Below, in pieces: positions 17,285-26,836 of a stretch of DNA of 64,000 nucleotides. Each line of letters opens with the position of its first letter. Position 1 is the first letter of the stretch. A model generated the notes under the pieces. That model had not been told where the DNA came from, did no database searches, and saw only the letters and a program-made list of their open reading frames with translations. Position numbers and translations under genes: made by a program. The DNA comes from Paenibacillus sp. AN1007. GTDB taxonomy: Bacteria > Bacillota > Bacilli > Paenibacillales > Paenibacillaceae. Where the stretch lies: positions 3,373,501-3,437,500 of the forward strand of contig NZ_CP159992.1 of the NCBI RefSeq assembly GCF_040702995.1. Direction: 5' to 3'.

Positions 17285-18052
17285 CTATTTCAAACCGCCG
17301 TAACGCCTTGTTCTGCGCTGATATTCGGCTACTGCTTCAAGCAGATGCTGTTTGCCAAATTCGGGCCAGTATATATCCGTAAACCATAATTCACTATACG
17401 CAAGCTGCCATAACATAAAATTGCTTAGACGCAGTTCTCCGCTCGTTCGGATCAACAGATCCGGGTCGGGCATATCTGCGGTCAGCATATGTTTGTCAAT
17501 AAGTTCAGGTGTGATATCTTCTGCAGCCAGTTCCCCCGACTTCACCTGCAGAGCGATTTCTTTCACACATTCCGTCATCTCCCGGCGGCTTCCATAGTTC
17601 ATCGCAAAATTCAACACAAGACCTGTGTTATGTTCCGTAAGACGGATCGCTTCCCGCAAAGCATTAACCGTATGCGAAGGCAAATGCTCCTCATGCCCCA
17701 TCATGCGGATGCGTACATTTTTTTCGATTAGTTCATCCAGTTCTATAGCCAAAAATTCTTGCGGAAGTCTCATCAGAAAATCCACTTCTTCTTTTGGACG
17801 CGTCCAGTTTTCTGTCGAAAAAGCGTACATCGTCAGATATTTGATGCCCAGTTCATCCGCCGCGATGGTTGCACGTTTAACTGCCTTCATACCGTTCTGG
17901 TGCCCTGCTATACGCGGGAGTCCCAGACGTTTGGCCCATCGTCCATTGCCGTCCATGATGATGGCGACGTGCTGCGGGATATTATCCTCGGATATAGTCA
18001 GCGTTTCCTGCTTGTCAGCCCCATTCCACCACGACCGAACCCGTTTGATCAT
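17285..18052 (-). CDS. uppS: Isoprenyl transferase (undecaprenyl diphosphate synthase)
   Basis: cis-Prenyltransferase that extends FPP with IPP to the C55 lipid carrier for peptidoglycan and wall polymers. It has 255 aa. The catalytic Asp is in IIMDGNGRWAKRLGLPRIAGH. Further motifs are YAFSTENWTRP, LNFAMNYGSRREM and the C-terminal RTSGELRLSNFMLWQLAYSE. The ATG at 18052 follows GGAGG by seven bases. It lies between frr and cdsA. Confidence 0.97.
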   Translation of the reverse strand: MIKRVRSWWNGADKQETLTISEDNIPQHVAIIMDGNGRWAKRLGLPRIAGHQNGMKAVKRATIAADELGIKYLTMYAFSTENWTRPKEEVDFLMRLPQEFLAIELDELIEKNVRIRMMGHEEHLPSHTVNALREAIRLTEHNTGLVLNFAMNYGSRREMTECVKEIALQVKSGELAAEDITPELIDKHMLTADMPDPDLLIRTSGELRLSNFMLWQLAYSELWFTDIYWPEFGKQHLLEAVAEYQRRTRRYGGLK

Positions 18053-18097
18053 TCCTGTTCCTCCAAAATCCCTGAAGTTTCTTCATCTGAAGCTTGG

Positions 18098-18130
18098 AAA
18101 AAGAGACAAAACCCCACCGTAATGGAGGGG
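18098..18130 (-). terminator. Hairpin terminator/attenuator between frr and uppS
   Basis: On the minus strand, 12 bases after the frr stop, CCCCTCC ATTAC GGTGGGG forms a GC-rich stem with one mismatch. It is followed by TTTTGTCTCTTTTT. It may end or attenuate pyrH-frr transcripts before uppS. Confidence 0.6.
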
Positions 18131-18141
18131 CTGCGCTTGTC

Positions 18142-18695
18142 TTACACTTCCATGATTTCTTTTTCTTTGGCAGCAAGTACCTTATCGACTTCAGCGATAT
18201 ATTTATCGGTCGATTTCTGGATATCGTCTTGGTGTCTCCGGGATTCGTCCTCGGAAATTTCAGACTTTTCCATTTTTTTAATATCATCATTCGCATCGCG
18301 GCGAATGTTACGAATGGCAACTTTGCCTTCTTCGCCAAACTTTTTAGTGAGTTTGACAAGCTCAGCTCTGCGCTCTTCCGTCAGCGGCGGAATCGCCAAG
18401 CGAATCATACTTCCATCATTAGCCGGGGTAAGCCCCAGATCAGATTTCATAATCGCTCGTTCGATATCACTCATTGCGGATTTATCCCAAGGCTGGATCA
18501 TCAGCGTGCGGGAATCCGGTGTACTGATGTTCGCCAGCTGATTCAAAGGCGTCATAGCCCCATAGTATTCCACTTGTACACGGTCCAGCAGAGCCGGCGT
18601 TGCACGACCCGCACGCAGAGTAGCCAGGTCACGGCGTAGTGCCTGAATCGCTTTTTCCATACGCTCTTCAGCATGTTGTTTCACTGCTTGTGGCA

Positions 18696-18696
<1 letters not shown>
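18142..18696 (-). CDS. frr: Ribosome recycling factor
   Basis: Splits post-termination ribosomes together with EF-G. It has 184 aa, the standard length. Motifs: [68 protein letters not shown] and the C-terminal helix with DEVDKVLA-like sequence ([14 protein letters not shown]). The ATG overlaps the last base of the pyrH stop (TAATG), so the two are translationally coupled. Confidence 0.97.
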
Positions 18697-19533
<837 letters not shown>

Positions 19534-19572
19534 TAGGAAAAACGATTAACCGATGAGTCATTGTTTTCCTGA

Positions 19573-19622
19573 GATATAAGGGAGTTTGCGCTTCGAAGTT
19601 TCATCATTCTTATATCTTCGAA
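19573..19622 (-). promoter_or_regulatory. Interleaved inverted repeats (possible pseudoknot) after tsf
   Basis: Two pairs of complementary arms alternate: CTTCGAA (19616-19622) with CTTCGAAG (19591-19598), and CTTATATC (19609-19616) with GATATAAG (19573-19580). The A-B-A'-B' order allows an H-type pseudoknot or two mutually exclusive hairpins. It lies between the tsf stop and its terminator. Function unknown. Confidence 0.3.
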
Positions 19623-19657
19623 AAATCAAGGTTTGACTTGCCGGTTTGATAACCGTC

Positions 19658-20308
19658 TTATTTGTTCACTTGGGACATAACTTCTTCTACGAAGTTATCC
19701 ACTTTTTTCTCCAGACCTTCACCAAGTTCGTAACGAACGAAACGACGGATGGAGATGTTTTCACCGATTTGGCTGATTTTTTCGTTCAGCAATTGGGAAA
19801 TGGTTTTGTCTGGATCTTTAACGAAAGTTTGCTCCATCAGGCAGTATTCTTCGTAGTATTTACCGATACGGCCTTCAACCATTTTTTCAACGATTTTTTC
19901 TGGTTTGCCTTCGTTGAGTGCTTGAGCTTTCAAAATTTCTTTCTCTTTCTCCAGCTCTTCTGTAGGGACTTCTTCGCGAGTAACGAATTTAGGGTTAGCA
20001 GCTGCGATTTGCATAGCTACATCTTTAACAAAATCTTTGAATTGGTCTGTTTTACCAACGAAGTCTGTTTCGCAGTTAACTTCAACCAATACTCCGATAC
20101 GTCCGCCAGCGTGGATGTAGGATTCTACAACGCCTTCAGTAGCTGCGCGTCCTGCTTTGCTTGCAGCTGCGGAAAGACCTTTCTCACGCAGCAGCTCAGC
20201 TGCTTTCGTGATATCACCGTTCGCTTCTTCCAGTGCTTTTTTGCAATCGAGCATACCTGCGCCCGTTTTTTCGCGAAGTTCTTTTACTGCACTCGCATTA
20301 ACTGCCAT
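19658..20308 (-). CDS. tsf: Translation elongation factor Ts
   Basis: Nucleotide exchange factor for EF-Tu. It has 216 aa, the short form common in Bacillota. It has the UBA-like N-terminus ([21 protein letters not shown]), the dimer/EF-Tu-contact region [16 protein letters not shown], and the C-terminal [12 protein letters not shown]. The ATG at 20308 follows a GGAGGG site. It lies downstream of rpsB, its nearly universal partner. Confidence 0.97.
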   Translation of the reverse strand: MAVNASAVKELREKTGAGMLDCKKALEEANGDITKAAELLREKGLSAAASKAGRAATEGVVESYIHAGGRIGVLVEVNCETDFVGKTDQFKDFVKDVAMQIAAANPKFVTREEVPTEELEKEKEILKAQALNEGKPEKIVEKMVEGRIGKYYEEYCLMEQTFVKDPDKTISQLLNEKISQIGENISIRRFVRYELGEGLEKKVDNFVEEVMSQVNK

Positions 20309-20347
20309 TATAAATTCCCTCCAGATTAAGTATTGTACGTACACTCT

Positions 20348-20392
20348 AAAAAAAGGGCAGTGAGAGGTTATCCACCTACCAACCACCCTTTT
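20348..20392 (-). terminator. Attenuator-like hairpin between rpsB and tsf
   Basis: On the minus strand AAAAGGG and CCCTTTTTTT frame an imperfect internal stem (AGGT/ACCT core), with the T run at the 3' end. It lies in the 117-base rpsB-tsf gap. Partial termination here would lower tsf relative to rpsB. Confidence 0.5.
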
Positions 20393-20425
20393 CATTTAAT
20401 TCATGAATGATATGTTCGAAAACTA

Positions 20426-21124
20426 TTAGGCGGAAGTTTCTTCGCCTTGATTAGCTTCGATAACAGCGTCAGCCATTTTACCTGTCAGCAATTTAACAGC
20501 GCGGATCGCGTCGTCATTACCTGGGATAACATAATCGATCTCGTCCGGATCGCAGTTCGTATCAACGATACCAACGATTGGGATACCCAATTTGCGAGCT
20601 TCAGCAACAGCGATACGCTCTTTGCGTGGATCGATGATGAACAGGGCGCTAGGCAGGCCTTTCATATTTTTAATACCGCCCAAGAATTTCTCGAGACGAT
20701 CTTTTTCTTTGCGAAGCAAGATAACTTCTTTTTTAGGCAGAACAGCGAAAGTACCGTCTTCTTCCCAAGCTTCCAACTGTTTCAAACGATCAATACGTTT
20801 TTGAATAGTAGAGAAGTTAGTCAGGGTACCGCCGAGCCAGCGTTGGTTAATGTAGAATTGACCAGCGCGTTCAGCTTCTTCTTTAACGGAATCTTGAGCT
20901 TGCTTTTTAGTACCTACGAAAAGAATAGTACCATTCTCGCCTGCGATTCCTTTAACGAAGTTGTAAGCCTCTTCGACTTTTTTCACCGTTTTTTGCAAAT
21001 CGATGATGTAAATTCCGTTTCTTTCAGTGAAGATATAACGATCCATTTTTGGGTTCCAACGACGAGTCTGGTGACCGAAGTGTACCCCAGCTTCGAGAAG
21101 CTGCTTCATGGAGATTACTGCCAT
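20426..21124 (-). CDS. rpsB: 30S ribosomal protein S2
   Basis: Small-subunit protein of 232 aa. Recognised by [40 protein letters not shown], the [12 protein letters not shown] helix region, [11 protein letters not shown] and [24 protein letters not shown]. The ATG at 21124 has an AGGAGGTG site. It has its own strong promoter at 21250-21278 with a ~120-base leader and follows the flagellar operon terminator. Confidence 0.98.
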   Translation of the reverse strand: MAVISMKQLLEAGVHFGHQTRRWNPKMDRYIFTERNGIYIIDLQKTVKKVEEAYNFVKGIAGENGTILFVGTKKQAQDSVKEEAERAGQFYINQRWLGGTLTNFSTIQKRIDRLKQLEAWEEDGTFAVLPKKEVILLRKEKDRLEKFLGGIKNMKGLPSALFIIDPRKERIAVAEARKLGIPIVGIVDTNCDPDEIDYVIPGNDDAIRAVKLLTGKMADAVIEANQGEETSA

Positions 21125-21249
21125 CTTCACACACCTCCTAATATGGTTTTTTATTGTGTCCTCCGCCAGCATCATTTTCCGCCAAGACTCTCCATCAGGA
21201 AAGCACCCTCAACAAAATTAGCACAGCGTGTGTTTTAACACCGTTAACT

Positions 21250-21278
21250 AATATAGCATAAGTGACAACCTGTTGCAA
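21250..21278 (-). promoter_or_regulatory. Strong promoter for rpsB-tsf
   Basis: On the minus strand TTGCAA (21273-21278) and TATATT (21250-21255) are 17 bases apart, with the extended -10 TGC directly before TATATT. It separates the ribosomal genes from the flagellar operon upstream. Confidence 0.85.
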
Positions 21279-21316
21279 CACTAACTGAATCTAAATTTTC
21301 ATGGACGTATGATATC

Positions 21317-21366
21317 AAAAAGAACCGTGCAGTCCGAGCATGCGTGCTCAGCTAGACGGTTCTTTT
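21317..21366 (-). terminator. Terminator at the end of the fla/che operon
   Basis: On the minus strand AAAAGAACCGT pairs with ACGGTTCTTTTT, with an inner GAGCA/TGCTC stem-loop. It can work in both directions. The stop codon of the MltG-like gene (21348-21350) lies inside the ascending arm, so translation would reach into the hairpin. Confidence 0.88.
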
Positions 21367-21974
21367 GTAATCTTGGCCATGATCGACTTGAAACTCTCAC
21401 CCTTTTCAAGAGAAAAGGTACCCACTTGGAGCTTCCTGTTAATGCCTTCTGTTCTGCCAGCTTTGATGAACGCTTGTGCATCTTCAACAATTCCGGCCTG
21501 CTTTAGGTTTTCAGCAACCATAGACAGACTGTTCCCTGAACGTATCCTAAACGTTACAGCCGCCCCTTTAGGCTTGTTTGGAGTCTCGGGTTCTGCTGTC
21601 TTTGGCTGATTCACTTGTGATTGTCCTTTAACATTACCGGACTCAGGCTGCTGCGGCTGCTTTGGTGCATCTGGCTGGGTCGCATTGGCTGCTTGGTCGG
21701 GACTTACCGCGGTTTTCCCCTGCAATTTGCTGCTTTCCTGCTTTTTCTTCTGGATCCACTCCGATTCGGTATAGAGCTCATCTTTAGCCCCGACCACTTT
21801 CAGATCCAGACTCTTTGCCGCTGTCTCCAGTTCTTCCTTCGTCCACTTGGCAGTCTGTACCGGTTCCAAATTGCTGTCAGACAGGGCCTTTTGCCCGACT
21901 GTGGCCAGTTGAAGCAGAACTGCCCCAACAATCATGCCGCTGCCAATACCAATCCACAATGATCGCTTGTCCAT
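21348..21974 (-). CDS. Short membrane-anchored MltG/YceG-like protein
   Basis: A 208-aa protein with an N-terminal TM segment (about residues 7-27), a Gln/Pro/Lys-rich linker (about 85-140), and a C-terminal ~65-residue domain. The domain resembles the LysM-like part of the endolytic transglycosylase MltG (FRIRSGNSLSMVAENLKQAG, then LQVGTFSLEKGESF). The catalytic transglycosylase domain is absent, so a lytic activity should not be assumed. The ATG at 21974 follows GGAGGAG, with three bases after the SwrB-like gene. It is the last gene before the operon terminator. It may bind or sense peptidoglycan; this is inference. Confidence 0.75.
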   Translation of the reverse strand: MDKRSLWIGIGSGMIVGAVLLQLATVGQKALSDSNLEPVQTAKWTKEELETAAKSLDLKVVGAKDELYTESEWIQKKKQESSKLQGKTAVSPDQAANATQPDAPKQPQQPESGNVKGQSQVNQPKTAEPETPNKPKGAAVTFRIRSGNSLSMVAENLKQAGIVEDAQAFIKAGRTEGINRKLQVGTFSLEKGESFKSIMAKITKEPSS

Positions 21975-21976
21975 GG

Positions 21977-22567
21977 TCAGCTCTCCTCCCGCTCTGCAAG
22001 CTGCAGTATTAACTGCACTTCACCAAGCTGTATGCCTGTTTGTTTAGAAATAGCGTCCATAGACTTTCCTTCATCATGAAGTCTGAAAAGTTCTGTGTAA
22101 CGATCTTTGATCGAGTCACGCTTTGACTCTTCTGCATCTTCTGTGACTTGTAACGCTGCTGATTCATGCTGCTGACTCGCTTCTGCTCTTACGCTGTCCA
22201 GAAGTCTTTGTGCCTGAAGCCCTTCAGATGCCTGTCCGGTCGTTCTAACAGGTCCTGGTGGTGAACCGACTTCAAAATCAGCCGTTCTTCCTTTTTGCTG
22301 CTCTAATTGATCGAGTCGCTCCTGCAGCTGCTGGAGCTGTGACTGCATACGCTGGTCTGCCGCTGCGGATTCCCCTTTTAGTTCAGCTACACGTTGAATC
22401 AGAGCGTCATTATCTTGTTCAATCTCTGTCATATAATGTTCGAGTGTTGACTCCATCTCCTGCACCAGTTGATGCGACGGCTGCTGCGGCTTGTCTTTTC
22501 GGGGCATAATGAATGCATAAGCGATTGCACAAGCTCCCAATATGACAATAATGATCCATGGTGACAA
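21977..22567 (-). CDS. SwrB-like membrane coiled-coil protein (DUF6115-type)
   Basis: A 196-aa protein: one N-terminal TM helix (WIIIVILGACAIAYAFI), a long Gln/Glu-rich coiled coil (about 30-95), a low-complexity stretch, and a C-terminal ~45-residue helix-turn-helix-like segment (YTELFRLHDEGKSMDAISKQ). B. subtilis SwrB, which aids assembly of the flagellar export gate, has this layout and lies at the end of the same operon just before rpsB. The start is TTG at 22567 after AGGAG. I infer a SwrB role from architecture and position; sequence identity is not obvious by eye. Confidence 0.65.
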   Translation of the reverse strand: MSPWIIIVILGACAIAYAFIMPRKDKPQQPSHQLVQEMESTLEHYMTEIEQDNDALIQRVAELKGESAAADQRMQSQLQQLQERLDQLEQQKGRTADFEVGSPPGPVRTTGQASEGLQAQRLLDSVRAEASQQHESAALQVTEDAEESKRDSIKDRYTELFRLHDEGKSMDAISKQTGIQLGEVQLILQLAEREES

Positions 22568-22630
22568 ATTGCTTCTCTCCTTTTATTACGACCACCGGGG
22601 GGCGCAATTTTCCAGCCAGTCTGAACTCTT

Positions 22631-22945
22631 TCACATTGACAGATCAATATGTTTCCCTTTGTAGGGATGCTCTGCAGGTTTGAGGTTCTCCTGTTCTTCC
22701 GCCGCATCCCCTGTATCCGTCCCACTGTGGTAGTGATCCCCTTCTGCATGACCGTCACGCACCGAAGTATGCGATGTCTCAGCCATAGCCTCACTGCGCT
22801 GCCCTGCCTCTTTTGCTTCTTTTGTTGTCTGTTCTGCGAGCAAATTCTGGTCAGAAATCGGCCTTTGCTGCGCCTCACTTTGATAACGTCCCGCTTCGCT
22901 GGTCCGCGGCACTGCAATCTGCAGCTCTACTGCTTTGAAACTCAT
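22631..22945 (-). CDS. Conserved small hydrophilic protein, function unknown
   Basis: A 104-aa protein without TM or Cys. The N-terminus MSFKAVELQIAVPRTSEAG looks like a defined motif; the rest is polar, with many Gln, Glu and His (DGHAEGDHYHSGTD). The ATG at 22945 has a GAGGTGA ribosome-binding site. It lies between fapA and the SwrB-like gene in the flagellar operon, so a motility-linked role is possible. I do not recognise a function. Confidence 0.75.
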   Translation of the reverse strand: MSFKAVELQIAVPRTSEAGRYQSEAQQRPISDQNLLAEQTTKEAKEAGQRSEAMAETSHTSVRDGHAEGDHYHSGTDTGDAAEEQENLKPAEHPYKGKHIDLSM

Positions 22946-22996
22946 ACGCTCACCTCACGGTTTCGAATGGATTTCCTCAAAAGTCTGCTGCTGGTT

Positions 22997-24406
22997 TTAT
23001 ACGTACGGCACCATCGTGATATCTCCGTCTTGATAACAAAATGACATTCGACTGACCGGATCTTTAATAAATTTCGTGTATCTGCCGATAACTATTTTAG
23101 AGCCTCCATAAATCATCTTCAAAATATCAACACGAGCTCTACTTGTATCTTCAAGTACCTTTTCAATTTCTAAGATACGTGTTTTCATTTCTTCACTCTG
23201 ACGAAGAGCTGATTTTTGAGTGGAGTTTAGTTTGATTCTCATCGCCATCTTATCTGGCGTCAGCTGTCCAGCTGCAGCCAGCTGGTCAAGCAGGGTCAGC
23301 GCTTTCTTCGTTTTGTCCAAAGAATCCATCTGCTCTCTGAGATCCTTGCGCAAATCGTTCATTTCGTTTCGAAGCCTTGGCAGCACGCCCACTTCAATTG
23401 AAGTTACTGTAGACATCGTGTTGCCCACAACACGTGCAGATACAAGCTCTCCGGCCTGCGTTGAACCTCCGACAATAAGTCCTTTGGTTCCTGCACAAAT
23501 GACAGCACGGCCAGCACGAACGTTGGAGTGCATAATACTTTGCGTTACGAGCACATCTTCACCTGCATCAACGTTTCCTTCTTGGATAAATGTGCATTTC
23601 ACATGATGACCAGCAAGAATCAATCCTTTATTGTAACCAATGATCCCGCCGGTAATCTCGATAGAGCCGCCTGCTTCCAGTTCTGCTCCTTCGACACCTC
23701 CGGCCACACGAATATCACCTGCCGCTTTTACTTTAAAGCCGGTTAGTACATTGCCGCGAATGACCACGTTGCCTACAAAGTCAATATTTCCATGCTTGTA
23801 ATCGACGTCGCCATTGACTTCATATACTGGAAATACGTTTAATTTGTTACCTTCTGTTCTGCTAACCAGACCATCCAGTGCAGCATACATCGCAGATCCG
23901 TCAGGGCTGACAACGACATTTTTGCCGACTTTAAATCGGGCTTCCTTTCCTGGACGAAAAGGAATCTCCTCGCCGGTCACCGCCTTACCTGGCAGACCAT
24001 CAACAGGATCAATGCGTTCCGCAATAATCTGTCCGCTTCGTACATTGTCTAAACGTATCAGCTCTTTGTAATCGACTCTTCCATCTTCCGCTTCCAGCGG
24101 CCGCTGCTCGCTGTCATCTTCCCCGCCAATCAAAACATGAATATATCCATCGATTCCCTGTACAGGAGCAAGCCCTTCAGCTATCTTGCATTTCTCTTTC
24201 AGATAGGCTGACGGATTATTCACAAAAACCAATAACGCTTCTCGCAGCAGACCATGTTTAATGCCCTTGCTCTCAACAAATTGTTCAAGCTCTTCCGTAG
24301 TAAAGGAATAACCTTCTTCTTCGCTGTAATATTCAAGGTAAGCCGTGCATTTATCGTCGGATAAAACAACGTTTAAACATTTTTCCATACTAGTCCGTTG
24401 TGTCAA
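22997..24406 (-). CDS. fapA: FapA (DUF342) family protein
   Basis: A 469-aa protein with an N-terminal domain, a central right-handed beta-helix rich in Gly/Val/Ile (about 200-330: GNVVIRGNVLTGFKVKAAGD, VEGAELEAGGSIEI, GLIVGGSTQAGE) and a C-terminal helical coiled coil (about 340-430). This matches the DUF342/FapA family, linked to flagellar assembly or cell-surface polymer formation. The start is TTG at 24406, ten bases after AAGGAGG; the ATG at 24388 lacks a ribosome-binding site. It follows sigD. The precise role is not established. Confidence 0.85.
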   Translation of the reverse strand: MTQRTSMEKCLNVVLSDDKCTAYLEYYSEEEGYSFTTEELEQFVESKGIKHGLLREALLVFVNNPSAYLKEKCKIAEGLAPVQGIDGYIHVLIGGEDDSEQRPLEAEDGRVDYKELIRLDNVRSGQIIAERIDPVDGLPGKAVTGEEIPFRPGKEARFKVGKNVVVSPDGSAMYAALDGLVSRTEGNKLNVFPVYEVNGDVDYKHGNIDFVGNVVIRGNVLTGFKVKAAGDIRVAGGVEGAELEAGGSIEITGGIIGYNKGLILAGHHVKCTFIQEGNVDAGEDVLVTQSIMHSNVRAGRAVICAGTKGLIVGGSTQAGELVSARVVGNTMSTVTSIEVGVLPRLRNEMNDLRKDLREQMDSLDKTKKALTLLDQLAAAGQLTPDKMAMRIKLNSTQKSALRQSEEMKTRILEIEKVLEDTSRARVDILKMIYGGSKIVIGRYTKFIKDPVSRMSFCYQDGDITMVPYV

Positions 24407-24466
24407 CGCGGATCTTCCTCCTTATTTGCCTGTCCACTCCCTGTACATTTGGTTAACTTCTGCTCT

Positions 24467-25255
24467 CTAGTCTTTACGCATCAGTAAATCTTTTTGTTTA
24501 TCCAGTGTGCCGCGAAGCCGCAAAATGGCTTTGGAATGTAATTGGGAAATACGAGACGGCGAAAGGGACATGACCTCTGCGATTTCACTGAGAGAAAGGT
24601 CTTCGTAATACAAAAGTGAAACCACCGTTCGTTCTTTGACGGTCAGCTTTTCAAGCCCCTGCACCAGTGCTTCTTTCAAATAAAACTCATTAACTTTATA
24701 ATCCGGATTTTTGGCTTTTTCATCTACCATCAGAGACAGACGCGTTTCCGACTCTTCTTCCCGGATCGGATCTTCCAGCGAGCAGAGCGACATCACGGCC
24801 ACCTCCTGAAGCATATGTTGAAAATCCTTCGTTGACACGTCCAGGTACTGACTCATTTCTTCATCACTGACAGAACGCAAATAGGTCTGTTCCAATTGCT
24901 GGTATGCATCCTCAATCCGCTTCGCTTTCTCGCGAACCGATCGGGGCACCCAGTCCCCTTGACGCAATCCATCCAATATGGCTCCTCGTACCCGCCATGA
25001 CGCGTACGTCTCGAACTGCAGCCCTCGTTCATAGTCAAATTTCTCCAATGCATCAATGAGACCCATTACGCCGTTACTCTCCAGATCATCTTTGGGAACG
25101 TTTTTGGGTAATCCCACGGCCAGACGGCCAGACACGTAGTTAACAATATGAAGATATTTTTCGATCAACATCTTTTTTGCTTCAAGATCTCCGTGTTCTT
25201 TCCACTTTTCCCACAGATCAGAATGGTTCAAATGTGAAGCTTTACGCTCGTTCAA
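24467..25255 (-). CDS. sigD: Flagellar/motility sigma factor SigD (FliA/WhiG family)
   Basis: Directs transcription of late flagellar, chemotaxis and autolysin genes. It has 262 aa. Sigma-70 region 2: YLHIVNYVSGRLAVGLP, DDLESNGVMGLIDALEKFDYERG and FETYASWRVRGAILDGLRQGDW. Region 3 follows. Region 4: LTVKERTVVSLLYYEDLSLSEIAEVM with the SRISQLHSKAILRLR recognition helix. The start is TTG at 25255, nine bases after GGAGGG. Position late in the operon is as in B. subtilis, where distance from the promoter influences sigD expression. Confidence 0.96.
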   Translation of the reverse strand: MNERKASHLNHSDLWEKWKEHGDLEAKKMLIEKYLHIVNYVSGRLAVGLPKNVPKDDLESNGVMGLIDALEKFDYERGLQFETYASWRVRGAILDGLRQGDWVPRSVREKAKRIEDAYQQLEQTYLRSVSDEEMSQYLDVSTKDFQHMLQEVAVMSLCSLEDPIREEESETRLSLMVDEKAKNPDYKVNEFYLKEALVQGLEKLTVKERTVVSLLYYEDLSLSEIAEVMSLSPSRISQLHSKAILRLRGTLDKQKDLLMRKD

Positions 25256-25270
25256 TTGCTTTCACCCTCC

Positions 25271-25711
25271 TTATTTGTCTGTCAGGTGACGAACGGCCTG
25301 CGCCAATTCCTCCGGGTCTTTGGTCCGGACGAGTTTAGGCGGATCCAAAGGGGCAAATCCCGTTGGAGCTTTCGTCTCAGATGGCGGAAGATCAGCCCCG
25401 GCGGAGCTGCTCTCTCCATTCTTGAGCAAATCACTCAGCTCTAGTCCATCGTCTTCGAGTTTGATGTCCACCTGTGAACCTCTTAGATCTTGAGCACCCT
25501 CTGAATCATAACCGAATCCATTCTCTCCACGAGGGCTTAACAATATCCCCAATCCCCAACGCAGACCATATGCAAGGACATACCAGGCTGCGAATCCTAT
25601 TAATCCGCGTATTAAACTGGTCATCAACACATTGCTGCTGAATGCTACAAAAAAAGTCAGAACGAATCCGACTATGCCTGCTCCAAGATTAATGCGGTAG
25701 TTTCCTATCAT
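25271..25711 (-). CDS. Small membrane protein between cheD and sigD, function unknown
   Basis: A 146-aa protein. Two hydrophobic helices (about residues 10-50) are followed by a short positively charged turn and an acidic/Pro-rich cytoplasmic-type tail ending in ELAQAVRHLTDK. No domain is recognised. The ATG at 25711 lies 4 bases after cheD, and sigD begins 15 bases further on, so it is fully embedded in the operon. B. subtilis has no gene at this spot. A role in motility or in SigD control is possible but unsupported. Confidence 0.75.
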   Translation of the reverse strand: MIGNYRINLGAGIVGFVLTFFVAFSSNVLMTSLIRGLIGFAAWYVLAYGLRWGLGILLSPRGENGFGYDSEGAQDLRGSQVDIKLEDDGLELSDLLKNGESSSAGADLPPSETKAPTGFAPLDPPKLVRTKDPEELAQAVRHLTDK

Positions 25712-25715
25712 TATA

Positions 25716-26213
25716 TTATAATTCCTTTACACCCATTTGTACGCTGCGAATAGTTAACAGTCCTGTTTCACAATTCATTTCGATAGTCCGTCCGTAATTT
25801 CCTCCTGTATCTTCGGCAAGCAGAGGAATTCTGAGCTGCTGCAGCATTTCTCGGCAGGAATCGGCATTCCGAGGTCCAATTCGCATCGTATCTCCTGCAC
25901 CCGAGAAAGCAAACATCTGCGAGCCTCCAGCCATTTTAGATACAATTCTAGCTTGAGATGCACCCATCTTCAGCATTTTTTCGAGCAGTTCCGGCAGTGC
26001 TGTATCCGCATATTTAGCCGTGTTCAGTTTGCCCTCCCGGGCAATCTCAGAACTTGGGAGCATGACGTGGGCCATTCCAGCCAGTTTTAACTGTGGGTCA
26101 TACATCGTTAGTCCCACACATGACCCTAAGCCAGTTGTACGGATTACGCCAGGAAGTTGAGCGATATTCAGATCCGCCATACCGACTTTAACGATGCTTT
26201 TGTCCTCAATCAT
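25716..26213 (-). CDS. cheD: Chemoreceptor glutamine deamidase CheD
   Basis: Deamidates Gln residues of methyl-accepting receptors and binds CheC. It has 165 aa. The catalytic Cys is in GLGSCVGLTMYD and the His in MAHVMLPSS; GGSQMFAFSG and IGPRNADSCREML are also conserved. The start overlaps the cheC stop by 8 bases. It pairs with cheC as in the B. subtilis three-system adaptation scheme. Confidence 0.96.
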   Translation of the reverse strand: MIEDKSIVKVGMADLNIAQLPGVIRTTGLGSCVGLTMYDPQLKLAGMAHVMLPSSEIAREGKLNTAKYADTALPELLEKMLKMGASQARIVSKMAGGSQMFAFSGAGDTMRIGPRNADSCREMLQQLRIPLLAEDTGGNYGRTIEMNCETGLLTIRSVQMGVKEL

Positions 26214-26832
26214 GGTCCAGCGGCACCCCTAGCGATTCGAAAATCTTGGCAAAAGAAGATGGATCGGGAATCAAGAAAAACTGCCCCTCTACCTGATCTT
26301 CACCCTCAAAGAAAGAAGTATCAATTAATAACGCAGCATCGCCCATCTCTCCGAACTGCAGCAGCCCGTAACTCAGGATTGCTCCGGCCATGTCAATGGC
26401 AAGTCCCGGAACTGTTGGATACATCGACAGCTTTGTGAAATCCGCCAGAGAAGACAGGTAAGATCCAGCTAGGATGTTGCCAATCTCAGACAGTGCGGAA
26501 TATTCCATATCGGTAAAGATCAAACCTTCTTTTAATTCAAAACCGGCAAGGCGGTTTAACAACAACTTGGCTGCTTCCGGGGTCATCATAAAAAAGAGAT
26601 TACCAGGGGCTTCACCTTCTACACGAAGAAATACAGTGACTACGATTCGTTCATCACCGCCCACTTTCTCAGCAATCTCCTCGAATGGGAGCATCTGAAC
26701 GGTGGGTACACCCATATCAATCGGTCTGTTAAGGAGTTGAGACAACGCCGTAGCGGCGTTGCCTGCTCCAATATTACCGACCTCTTTGAGTACATCCATC
26801 TGGAAACCCTCAAATCGGTTAAACATCTCCAC
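26206..26832 (-). CDS. cheC: CheY-P phosphatase CheC
   Basis: CheC/FliY/CheX family phosphatase acting on CheY-P, and partner of CheD. It has about 208 aa with both active-site helices intact: KEVGNIGAGNAATALSQLL and SEIGNILAGSYLSSLADF. The start is taken as GTG at 26832, eight bases after GAGGG. An ATG two codons later (26826) is the alternative, but its only purine-rich site is badly spaced. It lies between cheW and cheD. Confidence 0.95.
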   Translation of the reverse strand: MEMFNRFEGFQMDVLKEVGNIGAGNAATALSQLLNRPIDMGVPTVQMLPFEEIAEKVGGDERIVVTVFLRVEGEAPGNLFFMMTPEAAKLLLNRLAGFELKEGLIFTDMEYSALSEIGNILAGSYLSSLADFTKLSMYPTVPGLAIDMAGAILSYGLLQFGEMGDAALLIDTSFFEGEDQVEGQFFLIPDPSSFAKIFESLGVPLDHD

Positions 26833-26836
26833 AGTG

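Noticed and set aside
20447..21238. Plus-strand open frame (263 aa) opposite rpsB
   Set aside because: Antisense to a highly expressed ribosomal gene whose identity is certain; no supporting signals.
21822..21974. MltG-like protein as a full endolytic transglycosylase
   Set aside because: At 208 aa it keeps only the LysM-like region; the catalytic domain of MltG is missing.
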